NCBI RefSeq assembly: GCF_002727065.1
Contig: NZ_PDVP01000001.1
Span: forward strand, 723,812-787,811
Direction: 5' to 3'
From: Zhengella mangrovi
GTDB lineage: Bacteria > Pseudomonadota > Alphaproteobacteria > Rhizobiales > Rhizobiaceae
Length of the DNA stretch: 64,000 nucleotides
Of this stretch, positions 9,276 through 18,604 are shown one piece after another. A program made the translations under genes and the position numbers. The notes under the pieces were generated by a model. The model did not search any database, had not been told where the DNA came from, and worked only from the letters and a program-made list of their open reading frames with translations. Every line of letters begins with the position of its first letter. Position 1 is the first letter of the stretch.

Positions 9276-9303
9276 AAATGAAAGCCCGGCGTAACCCGGG
9301 CTT
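9276..9303 (-). terminator. Terminator of the secretin-domain gene
   Basis: An 8-base stem AAGCCCGG/CCGGGCTT (9282-9289, 9296-9303) with a 6-base loop lies 33 bases downstream of the minus-strand gene ending at 9336. It is followed on that strand by TCATTTTTT, an interrupted T-run. It separates that gene from the TadE-like pair. Confidence 0.75.
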
Positions 9304-9335
9304 AACCATGTCGTTGCGGCGGTGAAAACCGGCGG

Positions 9336-9764
9336 TCAGTTCGAGGCCGCCATGGCCGCTTCCGACGCGGCAACCGCCTCGTTGCGGAACTCGGCCTCGC
9401 AATAGGGCGTGCAGGACATCGTCTGCACCTGGGACCGGCGGTAGACGCGCACCGACTTGACGTGCGAGCGGCGGACAAAGACCTGTTCGTCGACGATGGG
9501 AGCGCCCTCCTTGTCGAGGATGACGAGGTTGGTCACGCCAAACCCCTTGCCGGTCAGCACGATGGTGGAAGAGTCCTTCACCGTGACGTCCGCGATCTTC
9601 GGTTCGCCGACGACCACCGTGTCGGCGGCCCGGGCAAGCTTGATGATCTTGGCCTGGTTCATCGAGACCTCGATGCCGGCGGGGTCGCCGGCCACGGCTG
9701 CACCCGCGGTCATGAGGCCGATACCGGCGGACAGGGCTGCGGCGATGGAAAGGCGACGGATCAT
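9336..9764 (-). CDS. Stand-alone pilus/secretin N-terminal domain protein (CpaC N-domain homologue)
   Basis: The 142-residue product has a signal peptide (MIRRLSIAAALSAGIGL, cleavage near AVAG, residue 26). This is followed by the beta-rich domain found at the start of CpaC-type secretins: lines such as AKIIKLARAADTVVVGEPKIADV and GKGFGVTNLVILDKEG match CpaC residues about 45-115 in order and spacing. Instead of a secretin pore it ends with a short tail containing two Cys (MSCTPYCEAEF) and an Ala-rich end. It is divergent from the first Flp gene across 370 bases and has its own terminator. Role inferred: a periplasmic partner of the outer-membrane secretin. Family membership is well supported, function is not. 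Confidence 0.83.
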   Translation of the reverse strand: MIRRLSIAAALSAGIGLMTAGAAVAGDPAGIEVSMNQAKIIKLARAADTVVVGEPKIADVTVKDSSTIVLTGKGFGVTNLVILDKEGAPIVDEQVFVRRSHVKSVRVYRRSQVQTMSCTPYCEAEFRNEAVAASEAAMAASN

Positions 9765-10134
9765 GGCAGGAACTCCCGCTGCGATTGAAAACGAACTTGG
9801 TGCGAGATTGCCGCAGAATGGTAAACCCGCGGTTAAGTGCGCCTGGCAGCTCGCCCCGGATGTCCTGTCTTTCCGGCCGCTGCGCCGGTCGGCACACCAA
9901 CGCGGCCTTACGCGCGCGATTCCTGCTTCAGGGTTTGCTGTCGCGGCCAGGCGCTGCCGGCGGGTTTCTGTCAGCGGTCCTTAACCATGGTGCAGGCTGA
10001 AATCCGTTCACGATTTGGAAACCGCGTTTCCTAACTGAACCGCAAGAGGTTCCCCGTAGAGTGCCTTCATCCGATGAGCGAAAAAGAACTCACGGATCGG
10101 CTGTCAACTAAGACATAAACAAAGGAGCTCTACC
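9765..10134. promoter_or_regulatory. Divergent control region between secretin-domain gene and first Flp pilin (370 bases)
   Basis: No gene is supported here. The half nearest the Flp gene (from about 10014) is repeated almost base for base upstream of the second Flp gene. It includes a palindrome and the blocks ACCGCAAGAGGTT and CCGTAGAGTGCC, so it must hold the pilin promoter and leader. The other half should drive the minus-strand gene at 9764. I cannot pick exact -35 and -10 boxes. Confidence 0.6.
10017..10031. promoter_or_regulatory. Palindrome upstream of first Flp pilin gene
   Basis: GGAAACCGCGTTTCC is a perfect 6-base inverted repeat with a 3-base centre, 104 bases upstream of the pilin ATG. 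The same element, slightly changed, occurs at the same distance from the second pilin gene. This points to a regulator-binding site rather than chance. Confidence 0.5.
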
Positions 10135-10299
10135 ATGTCCAAGTTCGTTGCTTTCATGAAGGATGAATCCGGTGCCACGGCCATCGAATACGGCCTGATC
10201 GCTGCCCTGATCTCGGTCGCCATCATGGCCACCGTCGGCAACATCGGTTCCAGCCTCAACACGAAGTTCTCTTCGATCAACACCAAGCTGGGCGGCTGA
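10135..10299 (+). CDS. Flp-family type IVb pilin, copy 1
   Basis: A 54-residue prepilin, the major structural subunit of the Tad pilus. It has the leader MSKFVAFMKDESG and cleavage expected after that Gly (residue 13). The core ATAIEYGLIAALISVAIMA follows, with the conserved Glu-Tyr pair, and the short mature end is NTKFSSINTKLGG. Shine-Dalgarno AAAGGAG is 8 bases upstream. After cleavage the mature chain is identical to that of copy 2 at 10549. The two genes differ at only seven codons, six of them silent. An intrinsic terminator follows. CpaA, encoded downstream, is the expected processing peptidase. Confidence 0.96.
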   Translation: MSKFVAFMKDESGATAIEYGLIAALISVAIMATVGNIGSSLNTKFSSINTKLGG

Positions 10300-10347
10300 T
10301 ACCAGGTCGCTGCTCTGAAGCGCGACGGGTATACCGTGAAGCATGTG

Positions 10348-10376
10348 AAGGGCCGTCCCTCCGGGGCGGCCCTTTT
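10348..10376 (+). terminator. Intrinsic terminator of Flp copy 1
   Basis: Stem AAGGGCCG/CGGCCCTT (10348-10355, 10367-10374), extendable inward with one wobble pair, followed by TTTT. It lies 48 bases after the pilin stop and is duplicated after copy 2. Confidence 0.9.
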
Positions 10377-10431
10377 CGTTGCGCCGTCTCCCGGCGCCCG
10401 GCGCCGCCACTTTTCTCGCCGTTCATGTTTT

Positions 10432-10446
10432 GGAAACCGACTTTCC
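10432..10446. promoter_or_regulatory. Palindrome upstream of second Flp pilin gene
   Basis: GGAAACCGACTTTCC keeps the 5-base arms GGAAA/TTTCC of the element at 10017, at nearly the same distance (103 bases) from the pilin ATG. It is part of the duplicated leader. Confidence 0.48.
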
Positions 10447-10548
10447 TAACCGGACCGCAAGAGGTTCTCCGTAGAGTGCCTCCATCCGATGAGCGCAGAA
10501 GACTCACGGAACGGCTGTCAACGACGACATCAACGAAGGAGTATTGTC

Positions 10549-10713
10549 ATGACCAAGTTTGTTGCTTTCATGAAGGACGAATCCGGCGCCACGGCCATCG
10601 AATACGGCCTGATCGCTGCCCTGATCTCGGTTGCCATCATGGCCACCGTCGGCAACATCGGCTCCAGCCTGAACACGAAGTTCTCTTCGATCAACACCAA
10701 GCTGGGCGGCTGA
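10549..10713 (+). CDS. Flp-family type IVb pilin, copy 2
   Basis: A 54-residue prepilin that differs from copy 1 only at residue 2 (Thr for Ser) in the leader; the mature pilin is identical. Leader MTKFVAFMKDESG, then ATAIEYGLIAALISVAIMA. Shine-Dalgarno AAGGAG is 8 bases before the ATG. The gene, its leader palindrome and its terminator repeat the copy 1 unit, so this is a tandem duplication kept at the protein level while silent sites have drifted. It is followed by cpaA. Either copy, or both, could supply the pilus fibre. Confidence 0.96.
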   Translation: MTKFVAFMKDESGATAIEYGLIAALISVAIMATVGNIGSSLNTKFSSINTKLGG

Positions 10714-10761
10714 TACCTGGACGCCGCTCGCAAGCGCGGCAGGTATTCCAAGAGACATGCG

Positions 10762-10792
10762 AAGGGCCGTCCCCATGGGGCGGCCCTTTTGT
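10762..10792 (+). terminator. Intrinsic terminator of Flp copy 2
   Basis: Stem AAGGGCCG...CGGCCCTT (10762-10769, 10781-10788) with inner CCCC/GGGG pairs and a 2-base AT loop (one T bulged), followed by TT and GTT. It matches the terminator of copy 1 and would insulate pilin expression from cpaA. Confidence 0.9.
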
Positions 10793-10912
10793 TCTTCCCG
10801 GCGGCCGGCATCGATTTTTGCCTTTGCGCCCGGGCCCGTTTCATCATTGTTTAAGGCGGGTTGGATAGAACGGTATGCAAGTGAAAACGCCAACGAACCG
10901 AGGGGCGAGCCG

Positions 10913-11434
10913 ATGCTGGAAGCTGCAATCCTTGTGATCTTTCCCTTCTGCATGGTCTTTGCGGCCATCTCCGACATGCTGTCGATGACCATCGCCAACC
11001 GGGTCACGCTGCTGCTCATCGCCGGGTTCGCCGTCATCGCGCCGCTGACCGGCATGCCCTGGACCGACTTCGGCCTGCACTTCCTGCTCGCCGCCCTGGT
11101 TCTCGCCATCACCTACGTCCTTTTCGCCCTCGGCCAGATGGGCGGTGGCGATGCCAAGCTCCTGACCGGGACCGTGCTGTGGTTCGGCTTCACGATGCAG
11201 ACCGCCAACTACCTTCTCTACGCCGCCTTCCTCGGCGGGATGCTGACCCTGGCCATCCTGATGCTGCGCAGCTCGTCGGTGGCGGTCTTCGCCGGCCGTG
11301 TCGATTTCCTGCGCCGGATTGCCGACCCCAAGGAAGGCATCCCCTACGGCATCGCCCTTGGCGTGGCGGGCCTTGCCGTCTTCCCGGAAAGCACGCTCGG
11401 TGCCTGGGCCCTGGCCTCCATCATCGGCGGCTGA
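10913..11434 (+). CDS. cpaA: Prepilin peptidase CpaA/TadV
   Basis: An integral membrane aspartyl protease that cuts prepilin leaders at the Gly/Ala junction. The 173-residue protein (ATG at 10913, with AGGGGCGAGCC before it) has about five hydrophobic helices. It carries the two catalytic aspartates of the family: FAAISDMLSMTIAN near residues 16-29 and the GxGD-type motif GQMGGGDAKLL near 72-82. It lacks the N-terminal methylase domain of PilD, as is normal for Tad peptidases. It has its own terminator downstream and so may be expressed apart from cpaB onward. Substrates in this window: both Flp copies and the two TadE-like proteins. Confidence 0.94.
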   Translation: MLEAAILVIFPFCMVFAAISDMLSMTIANRVTLLLIAGFAVIAPLTGMPWTDFGLHFLLAALVLAITYVLFALGQMGGGDAKLLTGTVLWFGFTMQTANYLLYAAFLGGMLTLAILMLRSSSVAVFAGRVDFLRRIADPKEGIPYGIALGVAGLAVFPESTLGAWALASIIGG

Positions 11435-11464
11435 CAGGGGCATCATCCGGATCGGATCGAACAG

Positions 11465-11489
11465 GCCGGGCCGCAAGCCCGGCTTTTTT
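11465..11489 (+). terminator. Intrinsic terminator of cpaA
   Basis: Stem GCCGGGC/GCCCGGC (11465-11471, 11477-11483), 5-base loop, followed by six T. It separates cpaA from the cpaB-tadC operon. Confidence 0.9.
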
Positions 11490-11539
11490 CGTATTTTACT
11501 TAAGTACAGGCCAATCGTTCGTTGCACGGTAACCGGGTA

Positions 11540-11567
11540 TTAATCATCCCGTTAAGCGTCCTGTTAA
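11540..11567. promoter_or_regulatory. Three TTAA motifs at 12-base period upstream of cpaB
   Basis: TTAA occurs at 11540, 11552 and 11564, each 12 bases apart, about 70-100 bases before the cpaB start. CtrA, the alphaproteobacterial cell-cycle regulator that controls pili in Caulobacter, binds TTAA-N7-TTAA. Here the spacing is N8, so this is at best a variant site. The regular spacing in a GC-rich genome is notable. Confidence 0.3.
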
Positions 11568-11638
11568 CCATAATTTGACGATTGGGCGTGCACTCTTCCC
11601 GGCAAGTAATGGATTCACTGGTGAAGGGGTGCAGCCAA

Positions 11639-12457
11639 ATGAAAACCTCCCAGCTCATAGTTCTGGGTGTTGCCGTGGCCGCGGCGGGCGGTGCGGGCAT
11701 GATTGCCAAGAAGATGGCGTCGGCCCCTCCGCCGGAGCAGACCGTTGCCATGCCGGCACCGGCCGCGCCCGCCATCGAGCTTACCGATGTCCTGGTCGTC
11801 ACCCAGGATACGCCGATCGGTTCCGCCCTTGAGGGCCAGCTGCGCTGGCAGGAATGGCCGGTCGATGCGCTGAACCCCGAGTACATCACCCGCGACGTCG
11901 AGCCTGACGCGATCGAGAAGCTGAAGGGCGTGGTCGTGCGCTCCGCCGTGTCGGCGGGCGAACCGCTTCGCAAGACGCGTCTCGTCGGCTTCGGCAAGAG
12001 CTTCATGTCTTCGATCCTGCCGGCAGGCAAGCGCGCCATCGCGACGCAGATCTCGGCGGACACCTCCGCCGGCGGCTTCATCCTTCCCAATGACTTCGTC
12101 GACGTCATCATGACCCGCCGCTCCACCCAGAACGGCAACGAGGGCTTCAAGACGGAAACGATCCTGAAAAACATCCGCGTCCTGGCGATCGACCAGACGA
12201 TCCAGGAGGACGAGGAAGGCCGCAAGGTCAAGGTCGGCGAGACGGCAACCCTCGAGCTGACCCCGCAGCAGGCCGAGATCATCACCGTGGCCCAGCAGAT
12301 GGCGGACCGGCTCACGCTGGCCCTGCGATCGGTCGAGGATGCCGACGAGCCCGTCACCGACAGCGCAAACTACCTCGTGTCCTCCGACGGTGACCGCAGC
12401 GGGTCCATCCGGATGATCAAGGGCGGCGAACTTTCCGAAGAGGCGACCAAGAAATGA
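11639..12457 (+). CDS. cpaB: Flp pilus assembly protein CpaB/RcpC
   Basis: A 272-residue periplasmic, membrane-anchored pilus assembly factor. One N-terminal helix (SQLIVLGVAVAAAGGAGMIA) is followed by a Pro/Ala linker. A SAF-like domain starts near residue 45 (LTDVLVVTQDTPIGSAL) and contains VRSAVSAGEPLRKTRLV. The RcpC/CpaB C-terminal domain includes GFILPNDFVDVIMTRR near 145-160 and ETILKNIRVLAIDQ. The ATG at 11639 with GAAGGGG 9 bases upstream is preferred over a TTG at 11582 that would add 19 unlike residues. It opens the operon; its stop overlaps the cpaC start by 4 bases. Confidence 0.93.
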   Translation: MKTSQLIVLGVAVAAAGGAGMIAKKMASAPPPEQTVAMPAPAAPAIELTDVLVVTQDTPIGSALEGQLRWQEWPVDALNPEYITRDVEPDAIEKLKGVVVRSAVSAGEPLRKTRLVGFGKSFMSSILPAGKRAIATQISADTSAGGFILPNDFVDVIMTRRSTQNGNEGFKTETILKNIRVLAIDQTIQEDEEGRKVKVGETATLELTPQQAEIITVAQQMADRLTLALRSVEDADEPVTDSANYLVSSDGDRSGSIRMIKGGELSEEATKK

Positions 12458-13995
12458 CCAGCAATTTCCGTATCCCTCACATCCGGTTCGCGTCCCGGGC
12501 AGGCCTGCTTGCCTCCCTGGCCCTGGCCATGGCGGCCACCGCGCTGACGCCCGTCGCGGTTCAGCAGGCTGCCGAGGCGGCGAATGCGCGCGTCTCGGCC
12601 TCCACGGCCGTCCAGCGTGTCAAGCTCGGATTGAACAAGTCCCTGGTCATCGACCTTCCGGCCGATGCCTACGACATCCTGGTCGCCAACCCGTCCGTTG
12701 CCGACGCCGTCACGCGGACCGCGCGCCGGATCTACCTGTTCGGCAAGCAGGTCGGCGAAACCAACATCTTCGTCTTCGGCGCCAATGGAGAGCAGATCGC
12801 CTCGCTCGACCTCAGCATCGAGCGTGACGTCACCGGGCTGGAGGATTACCTCGAGAAATTCCTGCCGGACTCCAACATCAAGGTCGAGCTGATCAACGAC
12901 AACGTCGTGCTGACCGGCGAGGTCGCCACGCCGCTCGATGCCCAGCGGGCCCAGCAGCTGGCCGAGATCTTCGTCTCCGGCGGTGAAGCGACGACGGGCC
13001 AGTATGCCCAGACCGCCACGGGCCAGGCATCCAACGGCGGCGGCGCCGACGTTGCCATCTCGAACCCGGATACGGCACGCCGGTCGTCCAAGATCGTCAA
13101 CCTGCTGAAGATCGTCGGCGAGGACCAGGTGACGCTGAAGGTCACCGTCGCCGAGATCAGCCGCACGGTGATGAAACAGCTCGGAATGAAGGCGATCGCC
13201 AACGGCACCTCGTCGGATGGCATTTCATTCAACTCCATCGCCGACAGCTTCTCCGGCCTCGGCAAGCCGCTGACCAACAACTCCAGCATGCTGGCCGCCA
13301 ACATCGGTTCGGTCACGCTGCAGAGCTATCTCAACGCCATGGAACAGACCGGTGTCATGAAGACGCTGGCGGAACCGACCCTGACGGCGGTGTCCGGCGA
13401 GCAGGCGCAGTTCCGTGTCGGCGGCGAGTTCAACATGGTCACCGGGCGTGACAGCAGCGACACCGGGGTCACCTATACCCTCTCCAAGGTGGAATACGGC
13501 ATCGGGCTTGAATTCCTGCCCGTGGTCCTGTCGCCCGGCCGCATCAGCCTGAAGATCCGCACCACGGTTTCGGAGCCGACGACCCAGGGGTCGGTGGCCA
13601 TGGCGGAGACGAACATCATCTCCATCCGCAAGCGCCTCGCCGACACCACGGTCGAGCTCCCGTCCGGCGGATCGATGATGATCGCCGGCCTCATCCAGGA
13701 CGATGTTCGCCAGAACATCAACGGCATGCCCGGCCTGATGAAGCTGCCGGTGCTCGGAACCTTGTTCCGCAGCCGCTCCTTCGAACGCAACGAGACCGAA
13801 CTGGTCGTCCTTGTCACGCCGTACCTGACCCGGCCGGTCGCGCGCAACGCGCTCGCCAAGCCGGACGACAATTTCAATCCCGCCAGCGATGGCGCCGGCA
13901 TCTTCCTTGGCCGCGTCAACCGCGTCTACGGAACCATGAAAACCAACCGTCCGAACGGCCGCTATCACGGCGTGGTCGGCTACATCTACAAGTGA
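12454..13995 (+). CDS. cpaC: Outer-membrane secretin CpaC/RcpA
   Basis: This protein forms the outer-membrane pore for the Tad pilus. The 513-residue product has a signal peptide (cleavage near AEAANA, residue 45). An N-terminal pilus/secretin domain (LNKSLVIDLPADAYDILV; GKQVGETNIFVFG) is followed by a BON-like segment (VELINDNVVLTGEV, near 148). The secretin domain runs from about 205 (EDQVTLKVTVAEISRTVMKQLGM). The secretin end signature is LPVLGTLFRSRSFERNETEL near 430-450, then VVLVTPYL. The first domain is homologous to the stand-alone protein at 9336. It overlaps cpaB by 4 bases, and cpaD starts within or just after its stop. Confidence 0.96.
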   Translation: MTSNFRIPHIRFASRAGLLASLALAMAATALTPVAVQQAAEAANARVSASTAVQRVKLGLNKSLVIDLPADAYDILVANPSVADAVTRTARRIYLFGKQVGETNIFVFGANGEQIASLDLSIERDVTGLEDYLEKFLPDSNIKVELINDNVVLTGEVATPLDAQRAQQLAEIFVSGGEATTGQYAQTATGQASNGGGADVAISNPDTARRSSKIVNLLKIVGEDQVTLKVTVAEISRTVMKQLGMKAIANGTSSDGISFNSIADSFSGLGKPLTNNSSMLAANIGSVTLQSYLNAMEQTGVMKTLAEPTLTAVSGEQAQFRVGGEFNMVTGRDSSDTGVTYTLSKVEYGIGLEFLPVVLSPGRISLKIRTTVSEPTTQGSVAMAETNIISIRKRLADTTVELPSGGSMMIAGLIQDDVRQNINGMPGLMKLPVLGTLFRSRSFERNETELVVLVTPYLTRPVARNALAKPDDNFNPASDGAGIFLGRVNRVYGTMKTNRPNGRYHGVVGYIYK

Positions 13996-14012
13996 TCGGG
14001 GGTACGAGTGTC

Positions 14013-14723
14013 ATGTCCGAAGCGAACATGAAAAGAAGCGCAGCCAAGCGTGGTGCGGTCCGGACCGTCCTTCCGGTTCTTGTCCTGGCGGCGGCCACGG
14101 CCCTGGGCGGCTGTGCCTCCATGAAGCGGGATCACGTGATCGTCGGCTCGGTGCCGCAGGATTATCGCACCAATCATCCGATCACCATCGCCGAGCGGGA
14201 AGCGGTCTACGACGTTCCCGTGGCACAGGATGCCAAGGCGCTCTCGAAGGCCCAGGGAGACGCGATCCGCGGCTTCATGGCCGGCTACGAGCGCAGCAAC
14301 GGCTCCGAGGTCCGGATCATCGTCCCCGTGGGCTCGCCCAACGCGGTCGGTGCCAGCCGGGTTGCCGGCGACATCGTCAACCTGATGACCCGCCACGGCG
14401 TTCCGGCCGGCCGCATCAACACCTACTCCTACGAGGGTGGCAGCGACGGCTATTCCGCGCCGATCCGCATCTCCTACACGCGGCTCATGGCATCCACCGA
14501 CAAGTGCGGCCGCTGGCCCGACAACCTGTCGGAATCGACGGAAAACCGGAACTACGAGAACTTCGGCTGTTCCTACCAGAACAACCTGGCCGCCCAGGTC
14601 GCCAATCCGGCCGACCTGCTCGGACCGCGTCCTGAAGGCGAGATCGACGGGACCCGGCGCGCGGACGTCATCGGCAAGTACGAGACCGGAAAGTCCGGTT
14701 TCCAGGCCAACATCAGCTACTGA
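14013..14723 (+). CDS. cpaD: Pilus biogenesis lipoprotein CpaD
   Basis: A 236-residue lipoprotein that helps localise or stabilise the CpaC secretin in Caulobacter-type systems. The N-terminus has a hydrophobic stretch ending in the lipobox ALGGCAS (Cys near residue 33). The CpaD domain follows: DYRTNHPITIAE, PVGSPNAVGASRVAGDIVNLM, and CGRWPDN with ENFGCSYQNNLAAQVANPADLLGPR, the family's most conserved part near residues 180-205. I place the start at the ATG at 14013. A GTG at 13992 overlapping the cpaC stop would add seven residues and could allow translational coupling. Confidence 0.93.
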   Translation: MSEANMKRSAAKRGAVRTVLPVLVLAAATALGGCASMKRDHVIVGSVPQDYRTNHPITIAEREAVYDVPVAQDAKALSKAQGDAIRGFMAGYERSNGSEVRIIVPVGSPNAVGASRVAGDIVNLMTRHGVPAGRINTYSYEGGSDGYSAPIRISYTRLMASTDKCGRWPDNLSESTENRNYENFGCSYQNNLAAQVANPADLLGPRPEGEIDGTRRADVIGKYETGKSGFQANISY

Positions 14724-14743
14724 GCCATGAACGGGTGAAGACG

Positions 14744-16027
14744 ATGGACAATCTGGCATACGATCAGCAACCCGCCGCGGACTACGCCGCGTCAGCCCGC
14801 GACATGGCTGAATTGCAGGCCATGCGCCCGGTCCCGCGTGTCTCGATACATGCCTTCTGCGAAACCGAGGGCGTGGCCAAGCCGGTCGAGCGGGCGGCCG
14901 AGGACCGGCGCATGGCGCGGGTGAATCTGAAGGTGATGCGCGGCGGTGTCGCCGCCGCCGCCGAGTATTATTCCGCCAATCCGACGCCCAATCTCATCGT
15001 CGTCGAAAGCCGGCGGGCGCCGGGCGACATGCTCGCCGAACTGGAGAGCCTCGCGGAGGTCTGCGATCCCTCGACCCGCGTCGTCATCGTCGGCCACTAC
15101 AACGACGTCGGCCTCTACCGCGAGCTGGTCCGCAACGGCATCTCCGAATACATGGTCGCCCCGATCACGCTGGCCGACATCATGACCGTGGTCTCCAATC
15201 TCTTCGTCAACCCGGACGCCGAACCGCTGGGCCGCACGATCGCCTTCGTCGGCGCCAAGGGCGGGGTCGGCTCGTCGACGCTGGCCCACAACGCCGCATG
15301 GTCGATCTCGCAGCTCTTCCAGACCGAGACGATCATCGCCGATATGGATCTGCCCTTCGGCACGGCGAACATCAACTTCGACCAGGATCCGGCCCAGGGC
15401 ATCGCCGAGGCGGTCTTCTCGCCCGAGCGCGTCGACGAGGTCTATCTCGACCGCCTGCTGGCGAAATGCTCGGAGCACCTGTCGCTGCTGGCGGCGCCCT
15501 CGACGCTCGACCGAGTCTACGATTTCCCCGAGGACGCCTTCATGTCGGTGGTCGAGGTCGTGCAGCGCACGGCGCCGCTGATCGTGCTCGACGTGCCGCA
15601 CACCTGGAACGCCTGGACGCGCGACACGCTGGCCCAGGCCGACGAGGTGGTTCTCGTCGCCACGCCCGAACTGGCGAACCTGCGCAACACGAAGAACCTC
15701 GTGGATACGCTCAAGCGCATGCGCCCGAACGACAGCCCGCCCAAGCTCATCCTCAACCAGGTCGGTATTCCCAAGCGGCCCGAGATCGAGCCGGCTGACT
15801 TCTCCGGACCGCTCGACCTTGATCCGATCGCCATCATCCCGTTCGACCCGCAGCTCTTCGGAACCGCCGCCAACAACGGCCGGATGCTGGGCGAAATGGA
15901 TGCCAGCCATGCCGTTTCACATACCGTCAACGAAATCGCCCATATCCTGACCGGACGGATGGAAATCCGGAAGAAGGAGAACAAGGGACTGGCGGGCATC
16001 CTCGGCAGGTTGGGCAAGAAGAAGTAA
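14744..16027 (+). CDS. cpaE: Tad pilus ATPase CpaE/TadZ (MinD/ParA type)
   Basis: A 427-residue cytoplasmic protein that places the pilus machine at the pole. The N-terminal part (to about 150) is a degenerate receiver-like domain (STRVVIVGHYNDVGLYRELV; ISEYMVAPI). The rest is a MinD/ParA-type ATPase with deviant Walker A FVGAKGGVGSSTLAHN near 164-180. It also has the ADMDLPFGTANINFD segment near 203-216 and PLIVLDVPHTWNAW. The start is the ATG at 14744. A GTG 9 bases earlier (14735) is in frame and possible. It lies between cpaD (20-base gap) and cpaF in the operon. Confidence 0.94.
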   Translation: MDNLAYDQQPAADYAASARDMAELQAMRPVPRVSIHAFCETEGVAKPVERAAEDRRMARVNLKVMRGGVAAAAEYYSANPTPNLIVVESRRAPGDMLAELESLAEVCDPSTRVVIVGHYNDVGLYRELVRNGISEYMVAPITLADIMTVVSNLFVNPDAEPLGRTIAFVGAKGGVGSSTLAHNAAWSISQLFQTETIIADMDLPFGTANINFDQDPAQGIAEAVFSPERVDEVYLDRLLAKCSEHLSLLAAPSTLDRVYDFPEDAFMSVVEVVQRTAPLIVLDVPHTWNAWTRDTLAQADEVVLVATPELANLRNTKNLVDTLKRMRPNDSPPKLILNQVGIPKRPEIEPADFSGPLDLDPIAIIPFDPQLFGTAANNGRMLGEMDASHAVSHTVNEIAHILTGRMEIRKKENKGLAGILGRLGKKK

Positions 16028-16057
16028 CGGGACCTTTCCAGGGGATTGGTGGACAGC

Positions 16058-17548
<1,491 letters not shown>

Positions 17549-17578
17549 TGGGCGGGGCGTTCATGAAAAGAGACCGTC

Positions 17579-18601
17579 ATGTTCGGTATTGATATCACAG
17601 TCCTGGCCATCATTGCCCTCGTCGGCCTGTCGGCCGGCGCCGTGGCCTATGCCTTCCTGTTCAACCGGATCGAGAACGAGCGCCAGAGCGGTCGCCGTAT
17701 CGAGATGGTCAAGCAGGCGGAGACCGATCGCACGGTCGTCAAGGCCACTCGCGACCGCAACCAGGAGGCCGCCCGCCGCCGCAAGAACATCCAGGACACG
17801 CTCAAGGAGCTGGAGGAAAAGCAGAAGACCACGACGGCCGCGATGCGCCGGGCACCGCTGAAGATCCAGATCAAGCAGGCGGGCATGGACGTTCCGGTCC
17901 AGCGCTTCTACATCATCTCGGTCATCATCGGCGTGGTTGTTGCAGGCGCGGCCGGCATCAGCGGTGCGCTGCCCATGCCCCTCGTCACGGTCCCCGCCAT
18001 CTTTGCCGCGGCTGCCTTCGGCGTGCCGCGCTGGTTCATCGCCTTCCAGCGGGGACGCCGCGTCAAGAAGTTCCTGGTCGAGTTCCCCAATGCGCTCGAC
18101 GTCATCGTGCGCGCCGTCAAGTCCGGCCTTCCGATCAACGACGGCATCCGCCTGATCGCCTCCGAGGCGCAGGAGCCGGTCAAGACCGAGTTCCGCCGCA
18201 TCGTCGAGGCGCAGCAGATCGGCATGTCCATCCCCGAGGCGGCCATGCGCATGCCCGAGACCATGCCGTGCCCGGAAGCAGCCTTCTTCGGCGTGGTCAT
18301 CCAGATCCAGCAGCAGGCCGGCGGCAATCTGTCGGAAGCGCTGGGCAACCTGTCGCGCGTCCTGCGTGACCGCAAGAAGATGAAGGATCGCGTCCAGGCG
18401 CTGGCGATGGAAGCCAAGGCCTCCGCCATCATCATCGGCGCGCTGCCCTTCGTGGTCGCCTTCCTCGTCTACATGTCGAGTCCCAGCTACATCAAGCCGC
18501 TGTTCACGACCTCGCAGGGCCACATGCTGCTGGCCGGCGCCGCGGTGTGGATGTCGATCGGCATCTTCATCATGAAGAAAATGATGGACTTTGAGGTCTG
18601 A
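17579..18601 (+). CDS. tadB: Tad inner-membrane platform protein TadB (type II secretion F family)
   Basis: One of two paired GspF-like platform proteins of the Tad pilus. The 340-residue protein has an N-terminal helix (DITVLAIIALVGLSAGAVAYAFL), then a charged coiled region (residues 28-90). Two helices lie near 115-155. The cytoplasmic F domain contains VEFPNALDVIVRAVKSGLPIND near 165-185 and GNLSEALGNLSRVLRDRKKM near 245-264. Two C-terminal helices complete it. The sequence FPNALDVIVRAVKSG is diagnostic of TadB. tadC starts 3 bases after its stop. Confidence 0.94.
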   Translation: MFGIDITVLAIIALVGLSAGAVAYAFLFNRIENERQSGRRIEMVKQAETDRTVVKATRDRNQEAARRRKNIQDTLKELEEKQKTTTAAMRRAPLKIQIKQAGMDVPVQRFYIISVIIGVVVAGAAGISGALPMPLVTVPAIFAAAAFGVPRWFIAFQRGRRVKKFLVEFPNALDVIVRAVKSGLPINDGIRLIASEAQEPVKTEFRRIVEAQQIGMSIPEAAMRMPETMPCPEAAFFGVVIQIQQQAGGNLSEALGNLSRVLRDRKKMKDRVQALAMEAKASAIIIGALPFVVAFLVYMSSPSYIKPLFTTSQGHMLLAGAAVWMSIGIFIMKKMMDFEV

Positions 18602-18604
18602 TCC

